DNA from: Sutterella megalosphaeroides
Lineage (GTDB): Bacteria > Pseudomonadota > Gammaproteobacteria > Burkholderiales > Burkholderiaceae_F
DNA length: 64,000 nt
Assembly (NCBI RefSeq): GCF_003609995.1
Contig: NZ_AP018786.1
Location: 377,501-441,500, forward strand
Direction of reading: 5' to 3'
Each line of letters starts with the position of its first letter. The first letter of the stretch is position 1. A model generated the notes under the pieces. That model was not told the origin of the DNA. It saw nothing but the letters and a program-made list of their open reading frames with translations, and did no database searches. Below are positions 49,495 through 61,423 of the stretch, in pieces. The translations under genes were made by a program, and so were the position numbers.

Positions 49495-49902
49495 ATGAAC
49501 CGCACCTCGCCGATCGAACTCGTGTGGGTGGCGGTGCTCGGGTTCGCGCTTTTCGTGAGCGCGCTCTCGCTCGTCGACCTGCACTACCGTACGCGTCAGG
49601 TGTTCGTCGCGCACGAGCGCGAACTCGACACGGCGCGCAAACTTCAGGACGACCAGGCCGAACTTCAGATGAAGGTTCGGCGCGCGTCGCTGCCCGGCAG
49701 CATCGTCGCGGGCGCGCGCGAGCTCGGCCTCAAGGGCGCCACGGGCGACAACACCGTGACGCTCGTTCGGGCCAAAGACGGTACCGTCGCTCTTTCCGAA
49801 GAAACGAAGGCCCGCATCGCCGCCGAAGCGGCCGCGCAGGCCGAACGCCGCGCGAAACTCGAAGCGCAGCGCGCCAAGCGTCAGAGGAGGGCCAAATCGT
49901 GA
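49495..49902 (+). CDS. ftsL: Cell division protein FtsL
   Basis: A small bitopic divisome protein that works with FtsB and FtsQ to activate FtsWI. 135 residues: a short N-terminus, one membrane helix (IELVWVAVLGFALFVSALSLV), then a coiled-coil region (HERELDTARKLQDDQAELQM). The C-terminal about 40 residues are Ala/Arg/Lys-rich (AEAAAQAERRAKLEAQRAK), longer and more basic than in E. coli FtsL. It is identified by position and topology more than by sequence, as usual for FtsL. Confidence 0.9.
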   Translation: MNRTSPIELVWVAVLGFALFVSALSLVDLHYRTRQVFVAHERELDTARKLQDDQAELQMKVRRASLPGSIVAGARELGLKGATGDNTVTLVRAKDGTVALSEETKARIAAEAAAQAERRAKLEAQRAKRQRRAKS

Positions 49903-51716
49903 GGAATCCCATCGGCCGCATGGCATCCGCTCTTTTGCGCGCGATCGAAGACGGGATCCGACGCGACCGCGCGGCCCGCAAGGCGGAGCCCACGCACACG
50001 TCGAGCCCCCTGATCGTCATACCGATCCCGCGCTGGCGCACGTACTTCACGTTCTTCATCATCGTGACGGCCTTCATTCTGCTGGCCGTCCGAGCGTTCT
50101 GGCTTCAGGTCGTGACGAGCGACTTTCTGCAGGGGCAGGGCGAAGCGCGTTACGCGCGCACGCTCTCCATCGCGGGAACGCGCGGCGAAATTCTCGACCG
50201 CAACGGCGTGGTGCTCGCATCGTCCCAGCCCGTGCGCAGCATCTGGGCGGACCCCGCGTTTGCCAAAAAGGCGACGCAGGAAGACCTGACGAAGCTCGCG
50301 TTCGTGCTCGGGATGACGTACGACGACGTGAAGTACCGAATCGAGAACAGCACCTCGCGCAACTTCGTCTACCTCTCGCGCCAGCGCGACATCGCGACGG
50401 CGGAAGCCGTGCGCGAGCTCGGCATTCCCGGGATCGGCATTTCGCCCGAAGTGCTCCGCGAGTATCCGGACGGTCCGGTGATGGCGCACCTCGTGGGCTT
50501 TACGGGGCGCGACGACCGCGGGCAGGAAGGGATCGAACTCGCCTGCGACGAACAACTCTCGGGCTACCAGGGCGCGCGCCGCGTCATTCGCGACCGCATC
50601 GGGCGCATCGTCGACGACGTGTGGGCCAAGGAAGCGGTGCCGGGCAAGGACGTCACGCTCTCGATCGATTCGCGCGTGCAGTTCATCGCCTACGAGGCGC
50701 TGGGCAAGGCCATGGAAGAGACGGAAGCCAAGGCGGGCGCCGTCGTCGTGGCGGACGTGACGACCGGGGAAATCCTCGCGCTCGTCAATGCCCCCACGTA
50801 CGACCCGAACGACCGCTCGACGATGCAGTTCGATCGCGTGCGCAACCGCGTCCTCACGGACCAGTTCGAGCCGGGCTCGACCATGAAACCCTTTGCGATC
50901 GCCAAAGCGCTCGACATGGGGATCGTGAAGCCCCTCACCACCATTCAGACGGCTCCGGGGAAACTCACGATCGGCGACCGCACGATCGGCGACACGCACG
51001 ACTACGGGTTGCTCACCGTAGCCGAAGTCGTTTCGAAGTCGTCCAACATCGGCACGGCGAAAATCGCGCTCGAAATCGCTCCGCAAACGCTCTGGGACAT
51101 GTACTCGGCTCTCGGCTTCGGGCGCGCGCCCGACATCGGGTTCCCGGGCGCGACCGCGGGTCGCTTGCGCCCGGCGAAGTCGTGGCGTCCGATCGAACAG
51201 GCGACGATTTCCTACGGCCACGGCGTGACGGTCTCCCTCATGCAGCTCGTGCGCGCCTACACGGCGCTTGCGCGCAACGGCGACGTGATCGATCTGACGC
51301 TCTTCAAGCGCGATCCGAACGCGGGTCCCGTACAGGGCGAGCAGGTGTATAAGCCCGAAACCGTCCGATCGATCCGCGCCATGATGATGAACACCGTGCG
51401 TCGCGGTGGTACGGCGTCCCAGGTGAAAGTGGCGGGCTACTCGGTGGCCGGCAAAACCGGGACCGCCAACAAGGTGAAAAACGGCCGCTACACGAACGAC
51501 ACCGTGGCGAGCTTCGTCGGGATCGTTCCGGCGGTGCAGCCCCGCTTCATCGTGGCCGTCATGATCGACGAACCCAAACGCGGCAGCCATTTCGGCGGCC
51601 GCGCCGCGGCGCCCGTATTCAACGCGGTGGCCGCAGGCACCCTGCGCACGCTCATGGTGACGCCCGACGACGCGACGCTCGCGTCGGGGAAGTTCCTCTC
51701 CGAGCTGCAGCGGTGA
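49899..51716 (+). CDS. ftsI: Peptidoglycan D,D-transpeptidase FtsI (PBP3)
   Basis: The septal class B penicillin-binding protein. 605 residues: a cytoplasmic N-terminus, a membrane helix (YFTFFIIVTAFILLAVRAFW), a pedestal domain (GEILDRNGVVLASS, YPDGPVMAHLVGFTG) and the transpeptidase domain with STMK (FEPGSTMKPFA), SSN (SKSSNIGTAK) and KTG (GKTGTANK). The GTG start at 49899 overlaps the ftsL TGA and follows AGGAGG. The frame is open further back inside ftsL in another frame, which I rejected. Confidence 0.95.
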   Translation: MRNPIGRMASALLRAIEDGIRRDRAARKAEPTHTSSPLIVIPIPRWRTYFTFFIIVTAFILLAVRAFWLQVVTSDFLQGQGEARYARTLSIAGTRGEILDRNGVVLASSQPVRSIWADPAFAKKATQEDLTKLAFVLGMTYDDVKYRIENSTSRNFVYLSRQRDIATAEAVRELGIPGIGISPEVLREYPDGPVMAHLVGFTGRDDRGQEGIELACDEQLSGYQGARRVIRDRIGRIVDDVWAKEAVPGKDVTLSIDSRVQFIAYEALGKAMEETEAKAGAVVVADVTTGEILALVNAPTYDPNDRSTMQFDRVRNRVLTDQFEPGSTMKPFAIAKALDMGIVKPLTTIQTAPGKLTIGDRTIGDTHDYGLLTVAEVVSKSSNIGTAKIALEIAPQTLWDMYSALGFGRAPDIGFPGATAGRLRPAKSWRPIEQATISYGHGVTVSLMQLVRAYTALARNGDVIDLTLFKRDPNAGPVQGEQVYKPETVRSIRAMMMNTVRRGGTASQVKVAGYSVAGKTGTANKVKNGRYTNDTVASFVGIVPAVQPRFIVAVMIDEPKRGSHFGGRAAAPVFNAVAAGTLRTLMVTPDDATLASGKFLSELQR

Positions 51717-51759
51717 AGACCCCCGCGGATACGACCGAATCCGACACAAAGGAAGCGAT

Positions 51760-53295
51760 ATGGAACGAACAACCGCTGAAATTCTCGCGTGGCTCAAGGG
51801 CCTCGCTCACGACGGGGCGCGCCTGCGTCTCGACAGCCGCCGGGTGGAGCCCGGCGACATTTTCGTCGCCGTCCCCGGGGCGCGCGTCGACGGGCGCACC
51901 TACATTCGCGTGGCGATGGCCCGCGGTGCGGCGGGCGTTCTCCTGGAGGAGCGTCCCGAGGAAAATTCGGGAAGCCTCCCCGCGGCGCCCGAACGGCACC
52001 CGATCGCGTCGCTTGCGACCGAAAACCTCACGGCGCGCTTGGGCGAAATCGCCGCGGCCTTTTACGGCGACCCGACCGCCCGCATGACGGGCTTTGCCGT
52101 CACGGGTACGAACGGGAAGACGACGACCACGCACTGGATTGCCGAATTGATGACGCGCGCGGGACGCCCGGGCGCCGTCGTCGGCACGATCGGCTGCCGC
52201 TTGGGGGGCATGCGCTTTGAGGTGCCCGGACTCACGACGCCCGATGCGGTGTCCTTTCAGGGGGTTGCCGCCGACCTCGTCGCCGCGGGGGCCGAAGCCT
52301 TCGCGGTCGAGGCAAGCTCGATCGGCCTCGTACAGGGGCGCCTTTCGGGGACGAAGGTCGACGTTGCCGTCTTTACGAATCTCACGCGCGACCACCTCGA
52401 CTACCACGGCACGATGGACGCGTATGCCGAAGCAAAGGCACGTCTTTTCGCGTGGCCGGGCCTCAAGGTTGCGGTAGTGAACGCCGACGACCCCGAAGGG
52501 GTGCGCATGGCGAAGGCGGCGATCGCCTCGGGGGCCGATCTCTGGACGACGAGCCTCGAAGGACGCACGATCGAAGGGGCCCGCCACCGCGTCGAAGCGC
52601 GCGACGTGCGACCGTTCGCCTCGGGGATGCGTTTTTCGCTGGTGCTCGACGGTACGACGCACCCCGTCGAAGCGCGCATCGCGGGCGACTTCAACGTCTC
52701 GAACCTGCTTGAAGCCGCGGCCGCAGTGCTCGCGGCGGGCATTCCCCTCGAAGCGGTGCTGCCGCACCTGGAGGGTCTTCTGCCCCCTGCGGGTCGCATG
52801 CAGATGATCGAGCGGGCGGGCACGCCCCTGGCGGTCGTCGACTACAGCCACACGCCCGACGCCTTGGAAAAGGCGCTCGAAAGCCTGCGCCCGATCGCCG
52901 GGCACCGCGGCGGCCGCCTCTGGGCGGTCTTCGGTTGCGGTGGTGACCGCGACCCGGGCAAGCGCCCGATGATGGGTGCGGCGGCCGTGCGTTTGGCCGA
53001 CCGTGTGCTCGTCACGAGCGACAACCCGCGTTCGGAAGACCCCGAAGCCATCGCCCGCGACGTGCTCGCGGGGGCGCCCGGGGCCGAGTGCGCGATCGAT
53101 CGTCGCGAAGCCATTCATCGCGCGATGCTCGAAGCGGCTCCCGAGGACGTCGTCCTCGTTGCGGGCAAAGGGCACGAAGACTATCAGGAGACGGCGGGTG
53201 TTCGTCACCACTTCAGCGACGTCGAAGTCGTGAACGAAGCGCTCAACGAGCGCCGCACGATCGAATTCGCGAAGGCCGACCGCGCGCACGACTAA
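51760..53295 (+). CDS. murE: UDP-MurNAc-L-Ala-D-Glu:meso-diaminopimelate ligase MurE
   Basis: Adds the third stem-peptide residue. 511 residues. The ATP loop is TGTNGKTTTTHWI; LTRDHLDYHGTM and the KxxFRGHRGGRLWAVFGCGGDRD-type C-terminal region are present (near 52890-52950). The motif DNPRSEDP is the meso-DAP recognition signature, so the peptidoglycan should be of the DAP type. AAGGAAG precedes the ATG. murF follows after 19 nt. Confidence 0.96.
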   Translation: MERTTAEILAWLKGLAHDGARLRLDSRRVEPGDIFVAVPGARVDGRTYIRVAMARGAAGVLLEERPEENSGSLPAAPERHPIASLATENLTARLGEIAAAFYGDPTARMTGFAVTGTNGKTTTTHWIAELMTRAGRPGAVVGTIGCRLGGMRFEVPGLTTPDAVSFQGVAADLVAAGAEAFAVEASSIGLVQGRLSGTKVDVAVFTNLTRDHLDYHGTMDAYAEAKARLFAWPGLKVAVVNADDPEGVRMAKAAIASGADLWTTSLEGRTIEGARHRVEARDVRPFASGMRFSLVLDGTTHPVEARIAGDFNVSNLLEAAAAVLAAGIPLEAVLPHLEGLLPPAGRMQMIERAGTPLAVVDYSHTPDALEKALESLRPIAGHRGGRLWAVFGCGGDRDPGKRPMMGAAAVRLADRVLVTSDNPRSEDPEAIARDVLAGAPGAECAIDRREAIHRAMLEAAPEDVVLVAGKGHEDYQETAGVRHHFSDVEVVNEALNERRTIEFAKADRAHD

Positions 53296-53314
53296 TCGGA
53301 TGAGGAAGATCGGT

Positions 53315-54772
53315 ATGAGTTCCGTACAACGTCTCGGCCTCGACGCCCTGTGGATCAAAGAGGCGCTTGAGGCGGTCGAAGGACTGCTTCTCAAGGCGCC
53401 CGAAACGCTTCCCGAGGGAGCGATCGACGCGGTCCTCTCGGATTCGCGCCGCGCAGGCCCGGGCACCTTGTTCGTCGCCCTGCCGGGCGAGCGCTTCGAC
53501 GGACACGATTTCGTCGCGGACGTCGCTCGTCGCGGTGCGACCGCGGCCCTCGTCGCGCGTCCGGTCGATGCGGACATCGCGCAGTTCGTCGTCGCCGACA
53601 CGGTCGAAGCCTACGGGGCGATCGCCGCACGGTATCGGCGCGAACTCGGCGCGCGCATCGTCGCGGTGGCGGGGAGCAACGGCAAAACCACCACCACGCA
53701 GATGGTTGCGGCGATCATGCGCGCCGCGCACGGCGATCGAACCGCCTCGACCGCGGGGAATTTCAACAACCACGTCGGCGTGCCGCAGACGCTCCTGAGC
53801 TTCCCTCGCGGAACCGAGTACGCGGTCGTCGAAGCCGGGATGAATCACCCCGGAGAACTCGCGCGCCTTGCGGACTGGATCCGCCCCGACACGGTGCTCC
53901 TTACGAACGCGCAGCGCGAACATCAGGAGTTTCTCGCCGGGGTGCGTGAAACGGCGTGGGAAAACGGCCTGGCCGTTGCGGCGCTCCCGGATTCGGGCTT
54001 CGCGGTCTACCCCTCGGACGACGCCTCGTGCGACGTCTGGGCGTCGATCGCGCGCGCCCGCGGCGTGCGTGCGCTCACGTTCGCGACCGACCCCGCCGTC
54101 AAGGCCGACGCCCGCATGACGCTCGACGAGCGGGGCGACGCGGTGCTCCGTTTTTCGGACCGCACCCCGGGCGGCGCCGCGTGCCTTGTCTTTCCCTTCG
54201 GAATGGCGGGCGAACACAACCGCCACAATGCGGCGGGTGCGGCTCTCGCCGCCCGCACGCTCGGGTTGCCCGATTCGGCGATCGTCGAGGCGCTTACGAA
54301 CTTTCGCGCTCTTCGCGGCCGCGGTGCGGCGATTCGCACCGAAGACGGCTCCGACATCACGATCTACGACGAGGCCTACAATGCCAACCCCGACAGCATG
54401 AAGGCCGCCATGCGGATTCTCGTCGAAGATCCGAGTCCCGCGAAGGTCTTCCTCATGGGCGACATGGGCGAGGTCGGGAAAGACGGTCCCGCCTGTCACG
54501 CCGAAGTGGGCGCTTATGCTCGGGAACTGGGGCTCACGCTCTGGACGTGCGGCGAACTCTCGCAGTACGCGGCCGAAGCCTGCGGCGAGCGTGCGCGCCG
54601 GTTCGCGACGGTCGCGGAGCTTCTGGAGCACCTCACCGAACTCCCCGCGTCGAAGGCCGCTTTCACCGTGAAGGCGAGTCATTCGATGGGGTTCGATCGG
54701 GTCGTTGCCCGACTCCTCGAACTTCATGCGCGCCGAGACGACGCACCCCGAAATCCCACCAACGAAAACTGA
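53315..54772 (+). CDS. murF: UDP-MurNAc-tripeptide:D-Ala-D-Ala ligase MurF
   Basis: Adds D-Ala-D-Ala to the UDP-MurNAc tripeptide. 485 residues from the ATG at 53315, which has GAGGAAG 8 nt upstream; the in-frame ATG at 53300 is an alternative (490 residues). Landmarks are [67 protein letters not shown] and [14 protein letters not shown]. The stop lies 37 nt before mraY. Confidence 0.96.
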   Translation: MSSVQRLGLDALWIKEALEAVEGLLLKAPETLPEGAIDAVLSDSRRAGPGTLFVALPGERFDGHDFVADVARRGATAALVARPVDADIAQFVVADTVEAYGAIAARYRRELGARIVAVAGSNGKTTTTQMVAAIMRAAHGDRTASTAGNFNNHVGVPQTLLSFPRGTEYAVVEAGMNHPGELARLADWIRPDTVLLTNAQREHQEFLAGVRETAWENGLAVAALPDSGFAVYPSDDASCDVWASIARARGVRALTFATDPAVKADARMTLDERGDAVLRFSDRTPGGAACLVFPFGMAGEHNRHNAAGAALAARTLGLPDSAIVEALTNFRALRGRGAAIRTEDGSDITIYDEAYNANPDSMKAAMRILVEDPSPAKVFLMGDMGEVGKDGPACHAEVGAYARELGLTLWTCGELSQYAAEACGERARRFATVAELLEHLTELPASKAAFTVKASHSMGFDRVVARLLELHARRDDAPRNPTNEN

Positions 54773-54809
54773 GCCGGCCGCGCGTGCGGCGCGATGCTCA
54801 TCCTTCATC

Positions 54810-55964
54810 ATGCTTCTTGAACTTTTCCGCAACTGGTCGAGCTCCGTCACGGGGTTCGGCGTATTCAACTACCTCACGCTGCGCGCGGTCATGGCCGCGC
54901 TCACGGCGCTTTTCATCGGCTTTGCGGCGGGTCCCTGGATGATCCGACGGCTGCGCGCCATGCACTTCGGGCAGGCGGTGCGCGACTGCGGCCCCAAGAC
55001 CCACCTCGTCAAGGACGGCACGCCCACGATGGGCGGCGCCCTCATGCTCGTTGCGATCACGGTGTCGACGCTCCTCTGGGCCGACCTCTCGAACCGCTTC
55101 ATCTGGGTGGTGCTCTTCGTGACGCTCGGCTACGGGATCGTCGGCTGGATCGACGACTACCGCAAGGTCGTGCACCACAATCCGCGCGGCATGAGCGCGC
55201 GTGAAAAGTTTGCCTGGCAGTCCGTGATCGGGCTCCTGGCTGCCTTCTACCTCGTCTTCGCGCTGAGCGTGCCGGCGGGCGGCACGCTGGCCGAGACGCT
55301 TTCCGCCTGGTACGACGCGCGCTTCCCGCTCGACGTGAGCACGAACCTGCATCTCCTCATCCCCTTCTTCAAGGACATCGCGTTGCCATTCGGGATGATC
55401 GGCTTCATGGCCTTCACGTACGTCGTGATCGTGGGCTCGTCGAACGCCGTGAACCTCACGGACGGCCTGGACGGTCTGGCGATTCTCCCGTCGGTCCTCG
55501 TCGGTTCCGCCCTCGGGATCTTCTGCTACGTGGTCGGGCGCCCCGACTTCGCGAACTACCTGATCTTCCCCTACATCCCGGGAGCGGGCGAACTCGTCGT
55601 CATCGCGGCGGCGCTTGCGGGGGCGGGCTTGGCCTTCCTCTGGTTCAACGCGCATCCCGCTCAGGTCTTCATGGGCGACGTGGGCGCGCTTGCTTTGGGC
55701 GGATGCCTCGGCACGATGGCGGTCATCGCTCGTCAGGAACTCGTTCTCGCCGTCATGGGCGGGGTGTTCGTCGTCGAAACGCTCTCCGTCATGATTCAGA
55801 CGGTCTACTTCCGACTCTCGCACGGCAAGCGCATCTTCCTCATGGCGCCGATTCATCACCACTTCGAGCTCAAGGGCTGGAAGGAAACGCAGGTGGTGAC
55901 GCGCTTCTGGATCATCACGTTCATTTTGGTGTTGATCGGTCTTTCGACCCTCAAGATCCGCTGA
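54810..55964 (+). CDS. mraY: Phospho-N-acetylmuramoyl-pentapeptide-transferase MraY
   Basis: An inner-membrane enzyme that transfers phospho-MurNAc-pentapeptide to undecaprenyl phosphate, giving lipid I. 384 residues with about ten membrane helices. Catalytic motifs are [44 protein letters not shown] and the C-terminal [12 protein letters not shown]. The ATG at 54810 was chosen because upstream codons overlap murF and are not membrane-like. Confidence 0.97.
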   Translation: MLLELFRNWSSSVTGFGVFNYLTLRAVMAALTALFIGFAAGPWMIRRLRAMHFGQAVRDCGPKTHLVKDGTPTMGGALMLVAITVSTLLWADLSNRFIWVVLFVTLGYGIVGWIDDYRKVVHHNPRGMSAREKFAWQSVIGLLAAFYLVFALSVPAGGTLAETLSAWYDARFPLDVSTNLHLLIPFFKDIALPFGMIGFMAFTYVVIVGSSNAVNLTDGLDGLAILPSVLVGSALGIFCYVVGRPDFANYLIFPYIPGAGELVVIAAALAGAGLAFLWFNAHPAQVFMGDVGALALGGCLGTMAVIARQELVLAVMGGVFVVETLSVMIQTVYFRLSHGKRIFLMAPIHHHFELKGWKETQVVTRFWIITFILVLIGLSTLKIR

Positions 55965-56013
55965 TCGCGCCCGCTCTACCCCAGGGTTCGTTCGTTTCGA
56001 AGGAACACGCATC

Positions 56014-57558
56014 ATGTCGATGGAAACGCCGTTGAAGTCTCAGGAAAACGCGCCGTCCGCCCGCCGGACGGCTCTCGTCGTCGGTCTCGGTGCCTCGGGA
56101 CTCGCCGCAATCGAATACCTCGTTCGCCGCGGTTGGTCCGTGCGGGCGGCCGACACGCGCGAAGCGCCCGCGGGCGCGAAGACCGCGGCGGAACGCTTCC
56201 CCGGGGTCGACGTGCGTACGGGCGGGCTCCCGGAAAGTCTCCTTGACGGGGCGGAGCTCGTCGTCATGTCCCCGGGGCTCTCGCCCGACTACGGGGCGGC
56301 CGCGCCCCTCGTTGCGCGGGCGCGCGCCTGCGGGATCGAGGTGATCGGCGAGATCGAATGCTTCGCGCGCGAACTCGCGCGCCTCAAGGCCGAAACGGGC
56401 TACGCCCCGAAGGTGGTGGGGATCACGGGGACGAACGGCAAAACGACGACGACCGTACTCACGACGAAGATGCTCGAAGCGGCGGGACTCTCCGCCCGAG
56501 CCGCGGGCAACATCGGCCCGAACGCCGTCCTCGAACTTCTGAAGGCCGAGGACGCGGGGGAACTGCCCGACGCGTGGGTGCTCGAACTGTCGAGCTTCCA
56601 ACTCGCGACCACCTCGAACCTCAAGTGCGACGCGGCGGCGCTTCTCAACGTGACCGAAGACCACCTCGACTGGCACGGCTCGATGGCGGCCTATGCCGAG
56701 GCGAAGCGCCGCATCTTTTCCGAAGATACGGTGCGTGTTTTGAATCGCGACGACAAGCTCTCAGTCGCGTCCGCCGACGGGATCGACCCGAAGCGCGTTC
56801 GCACCTTCGGGCAGGGCTCGCCCGGCCGTCCCGGCGAATCGGGCCTGATGCACGTCGACGGCCTCGTGTGGCTTGCGTACGTTCCGAGTCTGCCTGCGAC
56901 GACGCCTGCGAGCGCCGCGGCCCGACGTCTCGCGGGGGAAGAAACCCCCGCGGCCGAAGCGCTCCTTCCCGAAGGGGCCCTCAAAATTCAGGGGCGCCAC
57001 AACGCGATGAACGCCTTGGCGGCGCTGGCGCTCGTTGAGGCGGTCGGCGCGTCGCTTGCGGGCCCTTTGCGCGTTCTCGAAACCTACTCGGGCGAGCCGC
57101 ACCGCGTCGAACACGTGATGACCGTCGACGGGGTCGACTTCATCGACGACTCCAAGGGCACGAACGTGGGCGCCGTGATCGCGGCCGTCTCGGGCTTTGC
57201 CGCCCAGGGGCGGCGTGTTCTCATCGTCCTCGGCGGGGACGGGAAGGGGCAGGACTTCGCGCCGCTCGGCAAAGCGCTCTCGGGTGCTGCGGCCTGCGCC
57301 GCGCTGATCGGGCGCGACGCCGAGGCGATCGGAAAGGTGTTGGTCGACGTCCCGCACGTACGCTCGGCGACGCTCGAAGAGGCGGTCGAGGTGCTGTGGG
57401 CCCGCCGCCGTCCGGGCGACGTGCTGCTCCTCTCGCCCGCTTGCGCGTCGTGGGACATGTTCCGCGACTACGCCGAACGAAGCCGCCGTTTCATTGAAGC
57501 GGCCGAGCGCATTCGTGCTCGTGAAGAAGCCGACTCCGCCGGGGGAAGCGCGTCGTGA
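56014..57558 (+). CDS. murD: UDP-MurNAc-L-alanine:D-glutamate ligase MurD
   Basis: Adds D-Glu to UDP-MurNAc-L-Ala. 514 residues against 438 in E. coli; the extra length is a segment around residues 260-325 (Ala/Pro-rich, containing PATTPASAAARRLAGEE) and an N-terminal leader. Landmarks are GLGASGLAAIEYL, GITGTNGKTTTT, LELSSFQLAT, HLDWHGSMAAYAEAK and FIDDSKGTNVGA. AAGGAAC precedes the ATG. ftsW overlaps the stop by 4 nt. Confidence 0.95.
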   Translation: MSMETPLKSQENAPSARRTALVVGLGASGLAAIEYLVRRGWSVRAADTREAPAGAKTAAERFPGVDVRTGGLPESLLDGAELVVMSPGLSPDYGAAAPLVARARACGIEVIGEIECFARELARLKAETGYAPKVVGITGTNGKTTTTVLTTKMLEAAGLSARAAGNIGPNAVLELLKAEDAGELPDAWVLELSSFQLATTSNLKCDAAALLNVTEDHLDWHGSMAAYAEAKRRIFSEDTVRVLNRDDKLSVASADGIDPKRVRTFGQGSPGRPGESGLMHVDGLVWLAYVPSLPATTPASAAARRLAGEETPAAEALLPEGALKIQGRHNAMNALAALALVEAVGASLAGPLRVLETYSGEPHRVEHVMTVDGVDFIDDSKGTNVGAVIAAVSGFAAQGRRVLIVLGGDGKGQDFAPLGKALSGAAACAALIGRDAEAIGKVLVDVPHVRSATLEEAVEVLWARRRPGDVLLLSPACASWDMFRDYAERSRRFIEAAERIRAREEADSAGGSAS

Positions 57559-58760
57559 AAAAGACCCTGGCCTCGATTCATCCTCTGAAGTCGCGTGCGA
57601 CGAACGACTGGTCGCTCTACGACAACACGCCCGTCGGGCCCAACTGGGACGTCCTCGTCTGCGTGGTGGCGCTCCTTGCGATCGGCGCCGTCATGGTCTT
57701 TTCCGCGACGACCGCATTTGCCGAGAGCCCCCGCTTCAGCGTCGAGAGCACGACCTACCTCGTGCGACACCTCTCAAGCATCGCCTTTGCGACGGTGTGT
57801 GCGCTCGTCGTCTATCGGATTCCGATGAGCTTCTGGTTTCGCTGGTCGGTGCCGATCGGCGTTCTGGCCGTGCTCGTACTCGTCGCGGTCTTCATTCCGG
57901 GGTTCGGCAAGTCCGTGAATGGCGCCCGCCGCTGGATCACGCTCGGCTTCATGAACCTGCAGGTGTCCGAAATGGTGAAGGTGGCCGCGCTCATCTTCAC
58001 GGCCGCCTTTACGGTGAAGAAACAGGACTACATGCACTCGTTTCTGTCGGGCTTTTTCCCGATGGCCGCGGTGATGATGCTTCTTTCCTTCCTCCTCATT
58101 CAGCAGCCCGACCTGGGTGCGACCGTCGTGATCGCCGCGGAGATCATGGGGATCCTCTTTCTCGGAGGACTCTCGATCAACATCTTCCTCGCGGTGCTCG
58201 TGATCGTGTGCACGTTCGTCGGGTGGATGATCTACGCAACGCCCTGGCGACTCGGGCGCTTTCTTGCGTACCTCGACCCGTGGTCGGAAGAGTACGTGCT
58301 CGGGCAGGCCTATCAGCTCTCGCACTCGCTCATCGCCTTCGGGCGCGGGGAACTCTTCGGGGTCGGGCTCGGCGGCTCGGTGGAAAAACTCAATTACCTT
58401 CCCGAGGCCCATACGGACTTCATCATGGCGGTGATCGCCGAAGAGACGGGCTTTGTTGGTGTTATCCTCGTTCTTTTCCTTTTTTACTGGCTCATCCGGC
58501 GGGCGTTCGAAATCGGACGACAGTCGATCAAGCTCGAACGCGCCTTCCAAGGGCTTCTCGCTCAGGGCGTCGGTCTCTGGTTCGGCGTGCAGGTGATCAT
58601 CAACATCGGGGTCGCCTCGGGCGCCTTCCCGACGAAGGGGCTGACGCTGCCCTTCGTGAGCTTCGGAGGGTCGGCCCTCTTGTCGGGGCTCGTCGCCGTG
58701 GCGCTCCTCTTGCGGGTGGACAAGGAAAACAAGATTTTGATGCGCGGAGGTCAGGTGTGA
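57555..58760 (+). CDS. ftsW: Lipid II polymerase FtsW
   Basis: A SEDS-family peptidoglycan glycosyltransferase of the septum that works with FtsI. 401 residues with about ten membrane helices. SEDS landmarks are GARRWITLGFMNLQVSEMVK, QPDLGATVVIAA, AYQLSHSLIAFGRGELFGVGLG and the C-terminal FPTKGLTLPFVSFGGSAL. The GTG start at 57555 overlaps the murD TGA, and the gene ends overlapping murG, so translation is coupled. Confidence 0.95.
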   Translation: MKKTLASIHPLKSRATNDWSLYDNTPVGPNWDVLVCVVALLAIGAVMVFSATTAFAESPRFSVESTTYLVRHLSSIAFATVCALVVYRIPMSFWFRWSVPIGVLAVLVLVAVFIPGFGKSVNGARRWITLGFMNLQVSEMVKVAALIFTAAFTVKKQDYMHSFLSGFFPMAAVMMLLSFLLIQQPDLGATVVIAAEIMGILFLGGLSINIFLAVLVIVCTFVGWMIYATPWRLGRFLAYLDPWSEEYVLGQAYQLSHSLIAFGRGELFGVGLGGSVEKLNYLPEAHTDFIMAVIAEETGFVGVILVLFLFYWLIRRAFEIGRQSIKLERAFQGLLAQGVGLWFGVQVIINIGVASGAFPTKGLTLPFVSFGGSALLSGLVAVALLLRVDKENKILMRGGQV

Positions 58761-59845
58761 CGAACACGAAGCAGAAACATTTGGTGATTGCCGCTGCCGG
58801 TACGGGCGGCCATGTCATGCCGGGCCTTGCCGTCGCAAAGGTGATGCGCGAGCGCGGTTGGAGCGTCTCCTGGATCGGTACGACGACCGGGATGGAAGCC
58901 GAACTCGTCGCGCGTCATGACATCTCCTTTGCGGGGCTCAATTTTCAAGGCGTGCGAGGGAAGGGCCTCCTGGGCGCCCTCAAAGGGGGCATGAAGCTTC
59001 TCGGCGCGCTCGGCGCCGCCCGCTCGGCGCTCGGGCGCGAAAAGCCCGACGTCGTCTTTTCAACGGGCGGCTACGTGGCCGTTCCCGTCGGCTGGGCCGC
59101 AAAGAGCCTCGGGCGTCCGCTCGTACTTATGAATTGCGATGCGGACCTCCTGATGTCGACCAACACTCTCATGCCCGTCTGCACGTCGCTTGCGTGCGGC
59201 TTTTCGGGCGGGGCCCGTTCCTTTGCGGGCAAAAAGGGCCATACGACGGGGAACCCCGTTCGCGCCGACATCGTGGCGCTCCCCGATCCCGAAACGCGTC
59301 TTGCGGGCCGCACGGGCCCCTTGAAGCTCTTCGTCTTCGGCGGGAGCCTCGGCGCGCAGGTTTTGAACGACGTGCTCCCCGAAGCGCTCGCACGCATTCC
59401 CGCCGAGCATCGTCCGAAGATTCTCCACCAGACCGGCAAGAACCGCGACGAAGCGGTGCGCGCCAAGTACCGCGAGCTCGGCGTCGAAGCCGACGTGGTG
59501 CCCTTCATCACCGACATGGCGGTCTCGTACGCCGAGTCGGACCTCGTCCTGTGCCGTGCGGGCGCGACGAGCGTTTCCGAACTCTGCGCCGCGGGCGCGG
59601 CGGCGGTGCTCGTGCCGTTCGTCGCGAAGACGACCGCACACCAGCGCGGCAACGCCCGCTTCATGGCGGAGCGCGGCGCGGCGATTTGCGTCGAGCAGGC
59701 CGATTTTACGGTCGAACGCGTGACGGAGCTTCTCGAAGGCATGACGCGGGAGAAGATTCTCGAACTCGCCCGGGCCGCCCGCGCGATCGCGCGCCCCGAC
59801 GCCGCGGAGCGCGTTGCGGACCTGATCGAAGAGGCCGCGCGCTAA
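58757..59845 (+). CDS. murG: UDP-GlcNAc:lipid I N-acetylglucosaminyltransferase MurG
   Basis: A GT28 transferase that converts lipid I to lipid II on the cytoplasmic face. 362 residues. [13 protein letters not shown] (G-loop 1), [24 protein letters not shown] and [23 protein letters not shown] are intact. The usual HEQN...G motif after the third strand is replaced by [12 protein letters not shown] at about 125-136; I think similar variants occur in some Burkholderiales but could not check. The GTG at 58757 overlaps the ftsW stop. Confidence 0.95.
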   Translation: MTNTKQKHLVIAAAGTGGHVMPGLAVAKVMRERGWSVSWIGTTTGMEAELVARHDISFAGLNFQGVRGKGLLGALKGGMKLLGALGAARSALGREKPDVVFSTGGYVAVPVGWAAKSLGRPLVLMNCDADLLMSTNTLMPVCTSLACGFSGGARSFAGKKGHTTGNPVRADIVALPDPETRLAGRTGPLKLFVFGGSLGAQVLNDVLPEALARIPAEHRPKILHQTGKNRDEAVRAKYRELGVEADVVPFITDMAVSYAESDLVLCRAGATSVSELCAAGAAAVLVPFVAKTTAHQRGNARFMAERGAAICVEQADFTVERVTELLEGMTREKILELARAARAIARPDAAERVADLIEEAAR

Positions 59846-59898
59846 GACATCGGTTAGACACCGAAAAGATCGAGGGGGAAAAGGTCGAAGGGACCGAA

Positions 59899-59917
59899 GC
59901 AAGCCCGAGGGGCTTGC
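59899..59917 (+). other. Small hairpin in the murG-murC gap
   Basis: GCAAGCCC-GAG-GGGCTTGC in the 148-nt gap between murG and murC, the longest gap in the rsmH-ftsQ part of this cluster. No T run follows, so read-through is likely; it may be a processing or pausing site. Confidence 0.35.
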
Positions 59918-59993
59918 GCGACGAACAGCATTACATCGGGATCCGGAGCGACGAAAGAAATTCTCCGGGCACGTCATCCAACAAGGAGCAACC

Positions 59994-61388
<1,395 letters not shown>

Positions 61389-61423
61389 GACCGAACACTA
61401 CCAATCAACGGAGAAAATTTGTC

